Assembly (NCBI GenBank): GCA_963699085.1
Contig: CAVOTH010000004.1
Span: forward strand, 1,798,001-1,862,000
Length of the DNA: 64,000 nt
Source of the DNA: Bog-756 sp963699085
GTDB taxonomy: Bacteria > Actinomycetota > Acidimicrobiia > Acidimicrobiales > RAAP-2
Direction of reading: 5' to 3'
A program made the position numbers and the translations under genes. Below are positions 28,158 through 39,308 of the stretch, one piece after another. Numbering within the stretch: the stretch's first letter is position 1; every line of letters starts with the position of its first letter. The notes beneath the pieces are model-generated. The model was not told the DNA's origin. It ran no database searches and saw only the letters and a program-made list of their open reading frames with translations.

Positions 28158-31100
28158 CGGCCCGCCGCTGACCGACGACGACCGTCAAGGAGATCGCTCA
28201 GTCCGGTCACCAGTTCGGAGGGGAGCTCCCACGTGAACACGCCATGGGGTTCACCCGTGGTCGTCGTCGCCACGTCGGGTCCGGTCATGCCCCGGACGAA
28301 CAGATAGGCGGCGCCGGTGACCAGAGTTGTGCATCGCGCTCCCGCACCTTCCAGCGCAGATAGCGGTGGAGCGCAGCGGCGTACAGCAGGGCCTGCAACG
28401 GGTAGTGGTGCTCGACCATGGCTTCGGCCAACGCCTCGGGGCCGTAGTCGCCGGGGCGCTGGAGCTCCCCTCTGCGGGTGAGCCGGTTGGTCTTGTAGTC
28501 GGCGACCACGAATCCGGTCGATCCGTCGGACCGGTGGACTCTGGCCACCAGGTCGATGGATCCGGTGAGGTAGCCACCGAGCTGGACGTTGATCGAACCC
28601 CCGGAAAGTGCCTCGGCCCACGGGACCAGTACGTGTCCGGCCGGCAGGGTGTCGACGACGAGCCGGCCGATGTCGCTGGCCGCCGGGAGCCCGTCGACTC
28701 GGCCGATCCGAAGATCGAAGGCGAGCTCGTCGAGACGGTCCGACGCGTCGATCGAGGCCAGGGTGGCACCGGTGAACAGCGGGCCGAGCGGCGTCCGGAT
28801 CGCCGCCTGCAACCCGCCCACGAGCAGATCGAGCCCGTCGAGCCCGTCGGGGGCCAGAGTGGCGAGATCGATCCCTACCCGTCGGGCACGGTCACCGGCC
28901 ACCCGCTGGATGTCCGCCTCCAGAGTGGGCGAGCGGAAGTCCACCTGTTCCAGGATCCCATGCACGAATGTGCCGAAAGTGGTTCCGGCCATAAGCGGCC
29001 CGAGCGAAGCGGCCGGAGCGTCCCCGAGTCCGGGCAACGTCGGCTGGAGTGACACGGGCCCGGGCAGTGCGGGCCCGAGTGACGCCGACCCGTCGCTCGA
29101 CCCGTCGGGCACCACCGTCGGCGCGTCCTCGGGCCCGGACTCGTCGGCCGCTCCCCGATCCGATCCGGTGGAGTCGAACGGGTCGATGAGGTCCTCCACG
29201 GCGTGGCGGGTGATTGCCGTGAACGACCATCGATTGACCGAACGGTCGAAGGTGCGATGGAAGGCAGAGGACCCGAATGTCGGCTCCGTGGTCCCCGTCG
29301 CCCGGGCTGACCACCGGCCCGCCGGGGGGGTGGTGCCGGAAACCGCAGAGACCGACAACGCGCCCTTGGATGCCGTCACCAGGGGTGCCAGAGCGCCGAT
29401 CGGGTCTGGTGGGACAGTCAGATTCGCCTTCTTCGGCTCATCAGGATCGAGATCGCCCGGTCGTATCGTCCCGTCGCTGTCCCGGGCGAACAGCAGTCGG
29501 GTGAGCGCGTTGGTCGAAACGGCGTTCCCCGCCCACCACACCGCGGTGTGGTGCCGGGCACGGGTGAGGGCCACGTACAGGACGCGCAGTCGCTCTGCCG
29601 CCTCCTCCCGCGTGGCGATCTCCTTCCGGGCCGCCAACGCCTGCGGCGTCGGCCACTCACCGTTGAGGGTCACATCGAGCATGCGCTCACCGGTGTCCGG
29701 ATCGGTGAAGACCAGTGCGTCGCGCGGTTTCGAACCGCGCCACAGCATCGGCACGCAGACCACGGGGAACTCCAGGCCCTTCGCCCTCCAGACCGTGGTG
29801 ATCAACACCGTCCTGGCCTCGGACTCGATCCTTCGTGCCGTGACGTCATTGTCCGTATCGCCGTCGGATTCATCCTCGGGAGGCGATGCCAACAAGGCGA
29901 TCAATCCGGCGACGCTCGACCGTCCCTGGGGTACGCCGGCGTGGAGCAACTCGCCGATGTGGTCCAGGTCGGTCACGTTGCGGTCGCCGTCGGCCAGGCC
30001 GAGCACCTTGGCCACGACTCCGGTCTGCCGCCAGACCTGGGCCAGCACCTCGACGACCGGGTGATCGGCGAGTCGGGTAGACCAGGTGGCCAGGCGGTCC
30101 TGAAGGACAGCCAACGAACGGTCGTCGGCCGTCGCCACGCCGTCGATCGGCCACTGTTCGAACCAGGAGAGCGCATAGGTGCGCACCCGACGCAGGTCCC
30201 CTGGACGTTCCATGGCATCAAGTAGGTAGCGGACCTGTCTGGCCGCCTCCGACGTGAGAACGGTGCCGGACCCGGCCACCACCGCCGGAATGCCCTGCCG
30301 TGCGAATGCCCGCTGCATGTGTTCGGCCTGGCGCCAGGAGGTGACCAGCACGGCGACGTCGGACGGTTCGAGGTCCCGGAGTTCGGGGTCATCGGCACTC
30401 CGGGGGATCCTCGCCCGATCGAGCAGGCCGCGCACGTGTGTCGCCGCATCGTTCTCGATCATCCGAATCACGGCGTCCGAGTCGACGGTGCCGTGACCGC
30501 CGCGAGGGAGCTCCGACTTGGGAGCGATCCTGAGATCGAGGCCCGACAGCGAAGCGCCGACGGCGGGCTTCGACGTCCGGTCTTCCATCCGGCGTTCCCG
30601 GTTGGCGTCCGAAGGTCGTACCGGCACGTACCGGATGGACGGGTCGCCGAATGTCGCACCGTCGAACAGCGCGTGGAGCCCGTCGATGCAGGCGCCGTCG
30701 GCCCGCCAGTTGGTGGTCAAGGTGAACAGCCCGCTGAGCGATTCGTCGCGCACGGCATCCAGATAGACGGACACGTCCGCGCCCCGGAACCGGTAGATCG
30801 CCTGCTTCGGGTCTCCTACAAGGATCAATGAGGATCCGGACCGGCCGTGGCCGAAGAGCTGGGAAAAGATCTCCCACTGCACCCGGTCGGTGTCCTGGAA
30901 CTCGTCGATCAGCACGACTTTGTACCGGGATCGGAGGGCGTCGATCGCTGCCGCCGCGGAACCGCTCGCCAACTCGTCGCGCAGTTCGATCAGCACGTCG
31001 TCGAATCCGATCGTCCCCTCCAACCGACGCCTCGACCCGAGGCGGGTGACCGCATCAGCCACCAGGTCGTGGACCAGCAGGTAGGAGGCGTCCACGCTGG

Positions 31101-31701
31101 CATCGGATCCATCGGGCACCAGGACCAGATCCGGACCGCCGATCTTCTTCTTGGTGGCCTCGACCAGCTTCTTCAACGTCGGGAAATCGCCCGGCGGGAT
31201 GGATCGGACCGACGCGGCGGCCAGCGCGTCGGCGCACGCGGCATCGACCAGGTCGTCAATGTCGGCATCTAGTCGGGCATCGGGATCGATGGCCGAGGAC
31301 AGGCCGAGGGTCCGGCGCACCTGGGCGGCGAAGCCGTGAATCGTCGAGATCGAGGCGGCGTCGAAGTCGGCCACCGCCGCCGCCAGACGTCGACGCCTGA
31401 TTTCCCGGTCCACCGACGCCAGGTGGAGCACCAACGCGCTCTCCCCCAGGTCGCCGGAGCCGAGGGCGGTGGCGGCCTCGATCATCTGCTGGCGGATCCG
31501 CGACCGCAATTCGGCGGTGGCGGCCCGGGTGAAGGTGACGATGAGCAGGTCGGACGGCGTGATGTCCCGTTCGGCGAGATAGCGGGTGGCCAACGCCGCC
31601 AGTGTGAACGTCTTTCCGGTCCCGGCACTGGCCTCGATGGCCACCGTGCCGGTCGGGAGTGGGTCGAGCAGATTGAACGGTGCACCGTCGGAAAGGGTCA
31701 T
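28154..31701 (-). CDS. recB: Exodeoxyribonuclease V beta subunit RecB (apparent -1 frameshift near 28320)
   Basis: The helicase-nuclease subunit. Walker A EASAGTGKT (23-31), motif II LIDEFQDTD, and YKTN in the nuclease motif VADYKTNRL near the C-terminus are all present. After RWKVRERDAQL the long frame ends 40 bp early, while the neighbouring frame continues TGAAYLFVRGMTGPD to the true C-terminus. Adding one base gives 1182 aa and puts the stop exactly in an ATGA overlap with recD. The start ATG overlaps the recC stop likewise. The start upstream in frame is rejected because it lies inside recC. Confidence 0.93.
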
Positions 31702-34700
31702 CCGTCGAGCTCCCGGGACGTCGTCGCCACTGCTCCCCATAGGAAGTCCGCCCACCGCCGGACGCGGCCGCCGGTGCCGTCCGGATCTCCGTCGATGGCA
31801 TCGAGGGCCAGCAGTTCGGCCGCGGTGAGGTGGCCGAAGAAGAACGTCGTCGCCGGACTCTCTTGGTCGCCGTAACCCAGGTAGTTGCTCCACGCCGCGA
31901 AGTCCGGCCTGCCGTCGGCCACCGTCTTGGAGAATCGGGGAAAGAGCGGCAGGGGCTCCCGCATTCCGGAGCGGTAGCAGGTGACGACCGTTGACAACGC
32001 GGCGCGGGCAGCGTCCAATCGGTCCTGGTCGGCACCGCTGGCCACAATGTCGACCACCGCGATCGACCCGGTCTTTTCGCCACGGCTGATGGAGAGAGAG
32101 CGCCAGTCGCGATCCGGGTCGCCAGCGGTCAGGAACATGAGGTCGAGCCACGACTCGAGCATGAACGTCGGCTTCGGCCTGGCGTATCGGACACGAGCCG
32201 GACCAGGCGACAGTTCGGGCAGCACCAGCGGGACCGAACCGACGACCCTGGTGCCGTCGTCGAGGGTCACCTCGGCGATGTGGTGCTCCGGCTCGCCTGT
32301 GCCCATACCGCGTCGGACCGCTTCGTCGAGCAACAGCTCCGTCTCCGATTCCAGCCGGTCGGTGAGGCGTGCTTCGAGGGCGCCGGGAGGGAGGGTTCCC
32401 ACCCGACGTTCGAACTCGAGCCACTCGGCCGCCGAGACACCCTCCCATCGGGCGGCGAGCAATCGCCGGCCGAGCACCGACGACTCGAGCGGACCAGGCT
32501 GAACCGGAAGGATCACATCATCCGCGTCCGCGGTCCGGGGCAGGGCCATCTGGATCGCCGCCGTGGCGAACGCGGCCACCGGGTCGGTGAGGAATGACCT
32601 GAGCTCGTCGAGGCCGATCACCTCGGACGCCGGGCCGGCGATGAGCCGTCGGGGCACGGCCGGCGGATCGGCGGCCGCCGTCCGCCGGGCCGCGGCTCGG
32701 GCCGAGTCCTGCGGGTCGAAGCTCCAGGTCAGGCCCGACACCAACTTGCCGACCTCCAGGCACGCGTCGTCGAAGCCGTGGCGGGGGTGCACCACTTCCA
32801 GCCGGCTCCTCAATTCGTCGCGTTGTCCGGCATCGGCGAGGTCGACCACGGCATCGAACAACTCGGCCGCGGCGACCGCCCGCGGGATCTCCTGACTGGT
32901 GCGCACGTCGTGCCCATTGCGCACCACGACCAGGTAGTCCTGGGCGGCGAGCACGATCTCGAGGAGGGATTGGCGCCACTCGATCCGACGATCCGGGTCT
33001 CCCACCTGGGGCGCAGCGGCCACCAGGTCGGCGGCATCGGCGGCCGGCGCACCGATGAACTCCTGGTCGAACCCGAGGATGCAGACCACCCGGAACGGGA
33101 CCCAGCGCAGCGGTGTCATCGAGGTCACGGTGATCCCGCCGCGGAAGAAGTCCGGACGCCCGGGCTCGTTGCCGAGCTTGCTGTCGAGGATGCGCCGGAT
33201 GTCGCGCAGATCGAGGAGCGGACCCGGGCCACCGTCGACTGCAACCGCCGCCTCGAGGATCTCCTCCAGGACCCGGCGCAGTGCATCGAACTGCCAGGCC
33301 GACGCCTCGGGCACCGACAACAGGCGCGTGCAGGCGACTTCGAGGTGGTCGAACCACTCGGCCAAGGAGTGGCGACCTTCCCCGGCCCATGCGGTGAGGT
33401 CGGCCAGATGGGCCAGGATGGTCGCCAGCGACCCGAGGGTGTCGGTGTCGCCACCATCGACTTCGGCAGGGGCCACGTCGCCCACCGCCAGCACGAAGTC
33501 CCCGGCAAGCGTCGCTGCTCCCAACAGGAGTTGGTCCAGAGCCGACTGCCAGGTATTGCCGTCGACCTCCAACGGCATGGCGAACTCCGCCCGGTGTCCG
33601 GCGTCGAGGCCCCAGCGCACGTGGGTCCGAGGCACCCAGTCGGCAATGGCGCCCAATGCGTCGTCATCGAGTCCGAACCGTTGACGGACGGGCGCCGAGG
33701 AGATGAAGTCGATGACGGGGCCGACCTCGAACCGGCCCGACAGGAGCTCGACCAGCTGGATCAGCGCTCCGACGACCGGGTTGACCGATCGGATCGACCG
33801 GTCGGCGATCTGGAAGCGCAGGTCCGGTACCCCGACGGTGTCCGGATCCGATGAGGAGGCCCGGAACGCGGCGTCGACGAACGGCGCGAACTGCTCGAGT
33901 CCAGGGCAGACGACGAGTATGTCCTCCTCGGTGATGGTCGGGTCAGAATTCAGGATGTGGAGCAGCGCGTCCCTGGCGACCTCGGCCTGACGCATCTGGC
34001 CGTAACAGGCATGGAACTGCACCGAGCGGTCGCCTGCAGCAACGTCCCGCGCTGACAGGACCGCATCCAGGCGGATGTCGCGCTGCAGTCGACCGAGGAG
34101 GGTCGTGGGCGCGATCTCATCGAGACCCACCGGGTCCACCCACTGACGTGCGCTGAAGACCCGGTCGCCGTCGGATATCAGCAGTGCGGTCTCCCGGGCC
34201 ACCCTCCCCCACGTTCGCAGTAGCGGTTGATGGATGAGCGCAGCCGTAGGGTCGTCGATCCTCGAACGTGCCGGTCGGTCGGTTGGTGCGGGCCAAATGC
34301 GCCGGAGCCGCTCACCGTCCATCCGGGACGGGCCAAGGAGGAACAGATGGACATCGTGGCGGCTACCTACCGCATCCACCAGGTCGAGGAACTCCCGACC
34401 GGGCAACGAGGTGAACCCGAACAGGAGGAGCCGATCAGGAACATGCAGCTCCAACCGGCCGGCGCGAATGTCAGCGAGGATCTCGGGCACCCGCTCGGGT
34501 GGGCTGGGACGCCCGATCTGCGCTCGTAGCCGGCACCAGACCCGGTGCGGCCACATCAGGTGCGTCGCCAGAGGAGCGAGGTTTCCGTCGACACCCTCTC
34601 CCTGGGTCCAGGCACGGATCATCTCAGGTCGATGGAGGTGGTAGCGGTCGAAGAGGTCGGCTACCGCCCGGACTCTGGTGAATCGCGAGGCACTGGCCGC

Positions 34701-35060
34701 CAGTCGGGTGAATTCGGGCTCGGCCCCATCGGCGCTGAGCCGCTCGAACAGGGCGAGCAGCGACCAGACCATGCGGTCGATGTGCCACGGATCGGGCTCT
34801 CCACTGTCGGCCGCGTCCAGGACCAGATTGCGGAGGGTCCCCGGAAAGGCGCGGATCATGTTTGCCGAGACCCCGTCACCTGAACGCGGGGCCGTGGCCC
34901 CCAGGTGCCGGGCCAGTTCGAGCGCAAGCCACCGACGCATCCCTTCGGTGGGGACGGCGAGCCACTCCGGCTGCATCGGATCGCCAGGATCGTCGATCAG
35001 CACCTGCGCCAATCGGGCGGCCAGCGGCTCCGCACGATCGGCCGAATAGAGGTGCACCAC
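31698..35060 (-). CDS. recC: Exodeoxyribonuclease V gamma subunit RecC
   Basis: A 1120-aa RecC-like protein, the subunit that splits strands and recognises Chi-like sites. It begins VVHLYSADRAEPLAARL, and contains the inactive helicase fold with VPTEGMRRWLALELA and ILGFDQEFIG. A GTG start at 35060 is chosen (a second GTG follows directly); the longer frame upstream has no homologous sequence. Its TGA overlaps the recB ATG. It is the first gene of the operon, divergent from the proline-rich membrane protein. Confidence 0.9.
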   Translation of the reverse strand: MVHLYSADRAEPLAARLAQVLIDDPGDPMQPEWLAVPTEGMRRWLALELARHLGATAPRSGDGVSANMIRAFPGTLRNLVLDAADSGEPDPWHIDRMVWSLLALFERLSADGAEPEFTRLAASASRFTRVRAVADLFDRYHLHRPEMIRAWTQGEGVDGNLAPLATHLMWPHRVWCRLRAQIGRPSPPERVPEILADIRAGRLELHVPDRLLLFGFTSLPGREFLDLVDAVGSRHDVHLFLLGPSRMDGERLRRIWPAPTDRPARSRIDDPTAALIHQPLLRTWGRVARETALLISDGDRVFSARQWVDPVGLDEIAPTTLLGRLQRDIRLDAVLSARDVAAGDRSVQFHACYGQMRQAEVARDALLHILNSDPTITEEDILVVCPGLEQFAPFVDAAFRASSSDPDTVGVPDLRFQIADRSIRSVNPVVGALIQLVELLSGRFEVGPVIDFISSAPVRQRFGLDDDALGAIADWVPRTHVRWGLDAGHRAEFAMPLEVDGNTWQSALDQLLLGAATLAGDFVLAVGDVAPAEVDGGDTDTLGSLATILAHLADLTAWAGEGRHSLAEWFDHLEVACTRLLSVPEASAWQFDALRRVLEEILEAAVAVDGGPGPLLDLRDIRRILDSKLGNEPGRPDFFRGGITVTSMTPLRWVPFRVVCILGFDQEFIGAPAADAADLVAAAPQVGDPDRRIEWRQSLLEIVLAAQDYLVVVRNGHDVRTSQEIPRAVAAAELFDAVVDLADAGQRDELRSRLEVVHPRHGFDDACLEVGKLVSGLTWSFDPQDSARAAARRTAAADPPAVPRRLIAGPASEVIGLDELRSFLTDPVAAFATAAIQMALPRTADADDVILPVQPGPLESSVLGRRLLAARWEGVSAAEWLEFERRVGTLPPGALEARLTDRLESETELLLDEAVRRGMGTGEPEHHIAEVTLDDGTRVVGSVPLVLPELSPGPARVRYARPKPTFMLESWLDLMFLTAGDPDRDWRSLSISRGEKTGSIAVVDIVASGADQDRLDAARAALSTVVTCYRSGMREPLPLFPRFSKTVADGRPDFAAWSNYLGYGDQESPATTFFFGHLTAAELLALDAIDGDPDGTGGRVRRWADFLWGAVATTSRELDG

Positions 35061-35245
35061 GGATGTGGACCTTACCCATGGGCTGTGACGGGGACCGGAG
35101 TTGTCCGGGTGGGATGCGGGCCCCGGCGCCGGCATGTCAAGACCCGCCCACGCCCAGCGCCTCCGCATCCCGCGCTGGCCCATGCCCGAGTGACACGATG
35201 GGGACCACGTCCCAAGGGCGGGACCGCACTGAACTGGGGGTCGCC

Positions 35246-35986
35246 ATGCTTGACCTGATCGCAACGACGTCAACGCACAGGAACCCACTCGGGCTCCTCG
35301 TTCTCCTGGCGTACTACGTGGTCATCTGCCTCCCGATCTGGGGAGTCTTCCAGAAGGCGTCGCCCCAAGGTGAGCCGGCCTGGGCCGCCTTCGTCCCGAT
35401 CTGGAACTTCATCGTGATACTGAGGATCGCCGGCCGACCGGCGAACTGGGGGTACTTCCTGTTCCTCCTGTTGATTCCCTACCTGGGCTGGTTGGCGGTG
35501 TTCGTGATCTACGTCATCGTGATCCATGACCTGGTGAAGAGCTTCGGCAAGGGGGCCGGCTTCACCGTGGGCATCGTCTTCTACCTCATCCCGCTCATCC
35601 CACTGATCTTCTGGTACATCCTCTGGCTGGGTAAGGCTCAGTACCTCGGCCCGAAGGGTCCGGCGGCGTTCGCCAGTTCCTACGGCGGCTATTCCGGTTA
35701 CCCACCACAACCTGGATACCCACCTCAACCCGGATACCCCCAACGGGGCAACCCGCAAGCGCCGCCTCCCCCGGGCGCCGGGTACCCGCCACCTCCGCCA
35801 CCTCCGGGTGCGGGCTATCCGCCACCACCCCCTCCCGGCACTGGTTACCCGCAGCCGCCCCAACCCGGTACCGCCTATCCCCCGCCGCCACCGCCTCCTG
35901 GTAGCTATTCGCCGGCCCCGCCCCCGCCCCCGCCGGAGTCCCCGGGGCTGTTTCCCCCCGAGGCACCTTCCGGCCCCGGGCAGTAG
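35246..35986 (+). CDS. DUF5684-like membrane protein with proline-rich tail
   Basis: A 246-aa protein with about four membrane helices (residues 10-130), resembling DUF5684 (signal-peptidase-I-like membrane region), followed by a low-complexity tail of GYPPPPPPPGAG-type repeats rich in Pro, Gly and Tyr. The tail would be cytoplasmic or extracellular and flexible. A GGGGG site precedes the ATG. The function is unknown. Confidence 0.75.
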   Translation: MLDLIATTSTHRNPLGLLVLLAYYVVICLPIWGVFQKASPQGEPAWAAFVPIWNFIVILRIAGRPANWGYFLFLLLIPYLGWLAVFVIYVIVIHDLVKSFGKGAGFTVGIVFYLIPLIPLIFWYILWLGKAQYLGPKGPAAFASSYGGYSGYPPQPGYPPQPGYPQRGNPQAPPPPGAGYPPPPPPPGAGYPPPPPPGTGYPQPPQPGTAYPPPPPPPGSYSPAPPPPPPESPGLFPPEAPSGPGQ

Positions 35987-36035
35987 CCCGAGTCGACGTC
36001 AGCGGTCGATCCAGGGCTCGGCACCACCGGTGCCG

Positions 36036-37854
36036 TCAGACTGAGGTGCGGGCCTCGACATCGGCGACCACCGGCTGTTCAGGCACGGTGTCGGACTCGG
36101 TGTAGACGTAACGCCCTCCCCGGAGCCACGAGGCACCGGCGGCCAACAGGCTGGCCACGATGGCGAAATCGAGTGCCGCGTGCAGCCCGGCCCGGAACGA
36201 CGTCCCGATCAACCCGGGAAAGAAGCTCCGCCCGACCAGGGCCGCCTGTTGGGCCGGCGCCAGCTGGGAGAGGACGTGGGCTCCCACCAGGTTCTGAACC
36301 GGGTCATATCCGAGGAACGCCGCGAACAGCGTCGAGACCGGCGAGAGGTGGGAGACCCGTTCGGCCACGTCGGTGGGCACGCCGTGGGAGATCAGCCCGT
36401 GCAGCATGTGCTCGGGTAGCGACACCATCAGCCCGATGATCATCAACGTGAAGAAGATGCCGATCGACAACACCTGGGCCGAGTTCTGGAATGTGGTGTT
36501 CATGCCTGACCCCGCCCCCCGGTGCTGGGGAGGGAGGCTGTTCATGACCCCGGCCCGGTTCGGCGATCCGAACGAGGCCATGAACATGCCGGCAAAGAAG
36601 AGGATGGTGCCGAACACCCAGTAGGAGAAGTCGACTGGCAGGAACTCCAACAACGCGAAGCACAGGGCCGACCCGAGCATCCCGCCGGTGGCGAAGGGCC
36701 GGGGGCCGAAACGGTCCGACAGGATCCCCGAGATCGGACCGGCGACCAGGAACCCGAACGTGAGCGGCAACATGGCGATGCCGGCCCACAGCGGGGTCAC
36801 CTTGAAGGCGTACCCGTGGATCGGGAGCCAGATCCCCTGCAACCAGATGATCAGCATGAACATCAGTCCACCGCGGCTCAGCGCGGCCAGGAAACTGGCG
36901 AACACGCCGCTGGAGAACGCCCGGATCCGGAACAGCTGGAGGCGGAACATCGGCTGGGCCACCCGGGTCTCGATGATGCAGAACACCACCAGGAGGGCGA
37001 TCCCGACCCCGATGGAGGTGAGCACCAGCGGATTGGTCCACCCCATGACGTGGTGGCCATAGGGCTCGATCCCGTAGGTGATCCCGACCATGACCAGGAC
37101 CAGCCCGAGGGCGAATGTGATGTTGCCGGGCCAGTCGATGCCGCGCCGGTCGGCGCTGGCTGGTCTCCCGTAGTTTGAGGTACCCGAGTACGGTGCCCAG
37201 CAGCCCGACCGGCACCGACACCAGGAAGATCCACCGCCAGTTGAGGGGGGCCAGGACCCCGCCGAGCACCAGTCCGATGAAGACCCCGCTGAAGGCGGCC
37301 GCCTGATTCACCCCGAGGGCCATCCCCCGCTGGTCCGACGGGAACACGTCGGTCAGGATGGCCGCCGAGTTGGCCATCAGCATGGCCGCCCCCACCCCCT
37401 GGAAGATCCGCATGACGATCAGCCAGTATCCGGCGGCGGGCCCGCTCAGCCAGGTGATGCTGAGCATGAGTGAGAAGAACGTGAAGACGGCGAAGCCCAG
37501 GTTGTAGATCTGGACCCGGCCGTAGATGTCGCCCAGGCGGCCGAGGCTCACCACGAGCACGCTGGTCACCACGAGGAAGCCGAGGATCATCCACAGCAGG
37601 AAGAAGGTATTGCCGGGCTCCAACGGGTTGATCCCGATGCCCCGGAAGATGTTGGGCAGGGCGATGAGCACGATCGAGCTGTCGATGGTGGCCATGAGCA
37701 TCCCGAGCGTCGAGATGAACAGTGCCATCCACTTGTAGTTGGGAGGGAGGCTGTCCAACCCGCCGACCAGGCGGGCTTCGCGCTCCGACTTCCGCCTGCT
37801 GGCGCGGGTGCTCCTCGGCTGACCCGACGGTCCGGACTCCTCGATGACGGCCAT
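36036..37854 (-). CDS. MFS drug exporter, DHA2/EmrB-QacA type (apparent +1 frameshift near 37165)
   Basis: A multidrug or metabolite:H+ antiporter with about 14 helices. N-terminal TMs with MATIDSSIVLIALPNI and GRLGDIYGRV (motif A) are in one frame; after YLKLRETS the coding moves to the frame reading ADRRGIDWPGNITFALGL. Removing one base near 37165 gives 605 aa, normal for DHA2. The start ATG at MAVIEESG follows no upstream domain. No regulator is adjacent. Confidence 0.85.
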
Positions 37855-38023
37855 GGCTGCTCCTGGCTGATGGTCGCGGTCGACCCCACCCCCTGGGGCG
37901 GTGACCGCCGGCACTCCCAAAGTAATGCACCCGTAGGACCGTCCATCGCGCGGCCCGGCATAGATGGGCCCCGGACCTGCGTGGGCACCCGCAACGGCCC
38001 CGGGATGCGTATCGTCATGGATC

Positions 38024-39007
38024 ATGATCTCCCCCTCCACCCCACCGACCGGATGCCGTCGGCCACCGGCACGGCTGTTCGCAGCGGCGCCACTGGTGGG
38101 GTTCTTGGCGCTGGCCGGGTGCGGCTCCTCCCTCCTCGCCGCCACCTCCACCACCTCCACCACCGGTGCGGCGTCTTCGACGTCCACGCCGGGGTCACCC
38201 TCGACCGTGCCGATCGACGGCGAGGTGGCCGTGGCCTTCCCGGTGGTCTCCTGCATCAATCCGGCCGACGGCGGGGCCGCGATCAAGTCGCGCACCGGAT
38301 GGGACCCGACGATCCTGGTCGCCCCGGTACCCACATCGCTGGTCGGGAAAGTCACGTTCTACACGGACGGCGAGCACACACTGCTCGGACCAACCGGATG
38401 GACATGCGCCCTGATGACGGCGGGAATCACCAACCCCGATTCCGGCCAGACCAGCACCACACCGGACACATCGGCATTCGGGTCAGGGCCGGCGACCACT
38501 GTGCCGTCGACGTCACCGGCCTCGGGCCAGAGTGCGGCCATCGCCGCGCGAGGGGCCACCACCCTGGCGGTGTACCCACCCGACGACCCCAATCCCCCGG
38601 TAGCCGGCGCCCCGGCCCCGGGCACCGAAGGGATCTTCGCCACCTACGCCACGACCGGGACGCCCGCCGGGGTGGACCTGGTCTGCCCGTTCTTCGCGAT
38701 TCCGGCCTGGCAGTCCCGTTCCGCCGGATGCTCGACGACCAAGCCGGCCGGCGAGACGACCGACGTGCTGACACCCGATGTCACCCAGGTGACCGACCCG
38801 GCCGGCCTGGTCGGGAACCTGGCGGCATCGGGAGGCCAGGGGCCCGTCACCGGGGCGGTCCTCTTCCCGCAGATCCCCTCCGCTGTCTCCTACGGCTCGC
38901 CGGTAGCGGTGGCTGCGGAGTCGTGCTCGATCGCCGACACCGCCCTGTGCCCCACGATCCTGACCGACTTCGAGGTCCGTGAGTTCCCCGTGCCCACCGC
39001 GGGCTGA
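38024..39007 (+). CDS. Putative lipoprotein, unknown function
   Basis: A 327-aa exported protein with an N-terminal basic stretch (CRRPPARLF), hydrophobic run and lipobox LALAGC, followed by a Ser/Thr-rich linker, so it is probably a lipid-anchored surface protein. The mature part is Pro/Thr-rich with six to seven cysteines, suggesting disulfides. No domain is recognised. The upstream open frame is unsupported; the ATG before ISPSTPP is the best signal-peptide start. Confidence 0.65.
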   Translation: MISPSTPPTGCRRPPARLFAAAPLVGFLALAGCGSSLLAATSTTSTTGAASSTSTPGSPSTVPIDGEVAVAFPVVSCINPADGGAAIKSRTGWDPTILVAPVPTSLVGKVTFYTDGEHTLLGPTGWTCALMTAGITNPDSGQTSTTPDTSAFGSGPATTVPSTSPASGQSAAIAARGATTLAVYPPDDPNPPVAGAPAPGTEGIFATYATTGTPAGVDLVCPFFAIPAWQSRSAGCSTTKPAGETTDVLTPDVTQVTDPAGLVGNLAASGGQGPVTGAVLFPQIPSAVSYGSPVAVAAESCSIADTALCPTILTDFEVREFPVPTAG

Positions 39008-39308
39008 GTCACGTCCCCCTGCAGGCTCGCCACGACGGCCGAATTGCGCATCGACCGGCTGCAACCGTGCCGCACCGGAGCGGCGCCCGGTCGTGGTCAT
39101 TCCGCCCACTGGCGGTGGGATTTCGGCCGTCGACGGTTGCAGTCTTCTCTGTATGCCCACCGTGCGTGAGAAGCCTTGACCGCCCGTCCGCCAATCCTCT
39201 TAGCTTCAGCCCAGATCACCGTAACCGGGGAGTCCCTGGTCGGTCACGACAAACCGGAATCGACACCAGGACGGCCGCCGGCCGACCCGACACGGATGGG
39301 GGACGGCG
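39008..39308. other. Non-coding stretch with inverted repeat
   Basis: No gene is supported in this 301-bp region. CTGCAACCGT (39059-39068) and its inverse ACGGTTGCAG (39133-39142) lie 64 bp apart. The sequence ACGGTTGCAGTC recurs at about 48841. It may be a regulatory or structured element upstream of the FtsH-like gene. Confidence 0.35.

Noticed and set aside
31702..32448. N-terminal extension of RecB
   Set aside because: It overlaps recC coding sequence and has no homologous content; the ATGA start at 31701 fits.
35061..35288. N-terminal extension of RecC
   Set aside because: The sequence lies in the promoter region of the divergent gene and lacks RecC-like sequence.
37855..38355. Upstream extension of the MFS gene
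   Set aside because: Open frame only; it overlaps the divergent lipoprotein gene and is not membrane-like.
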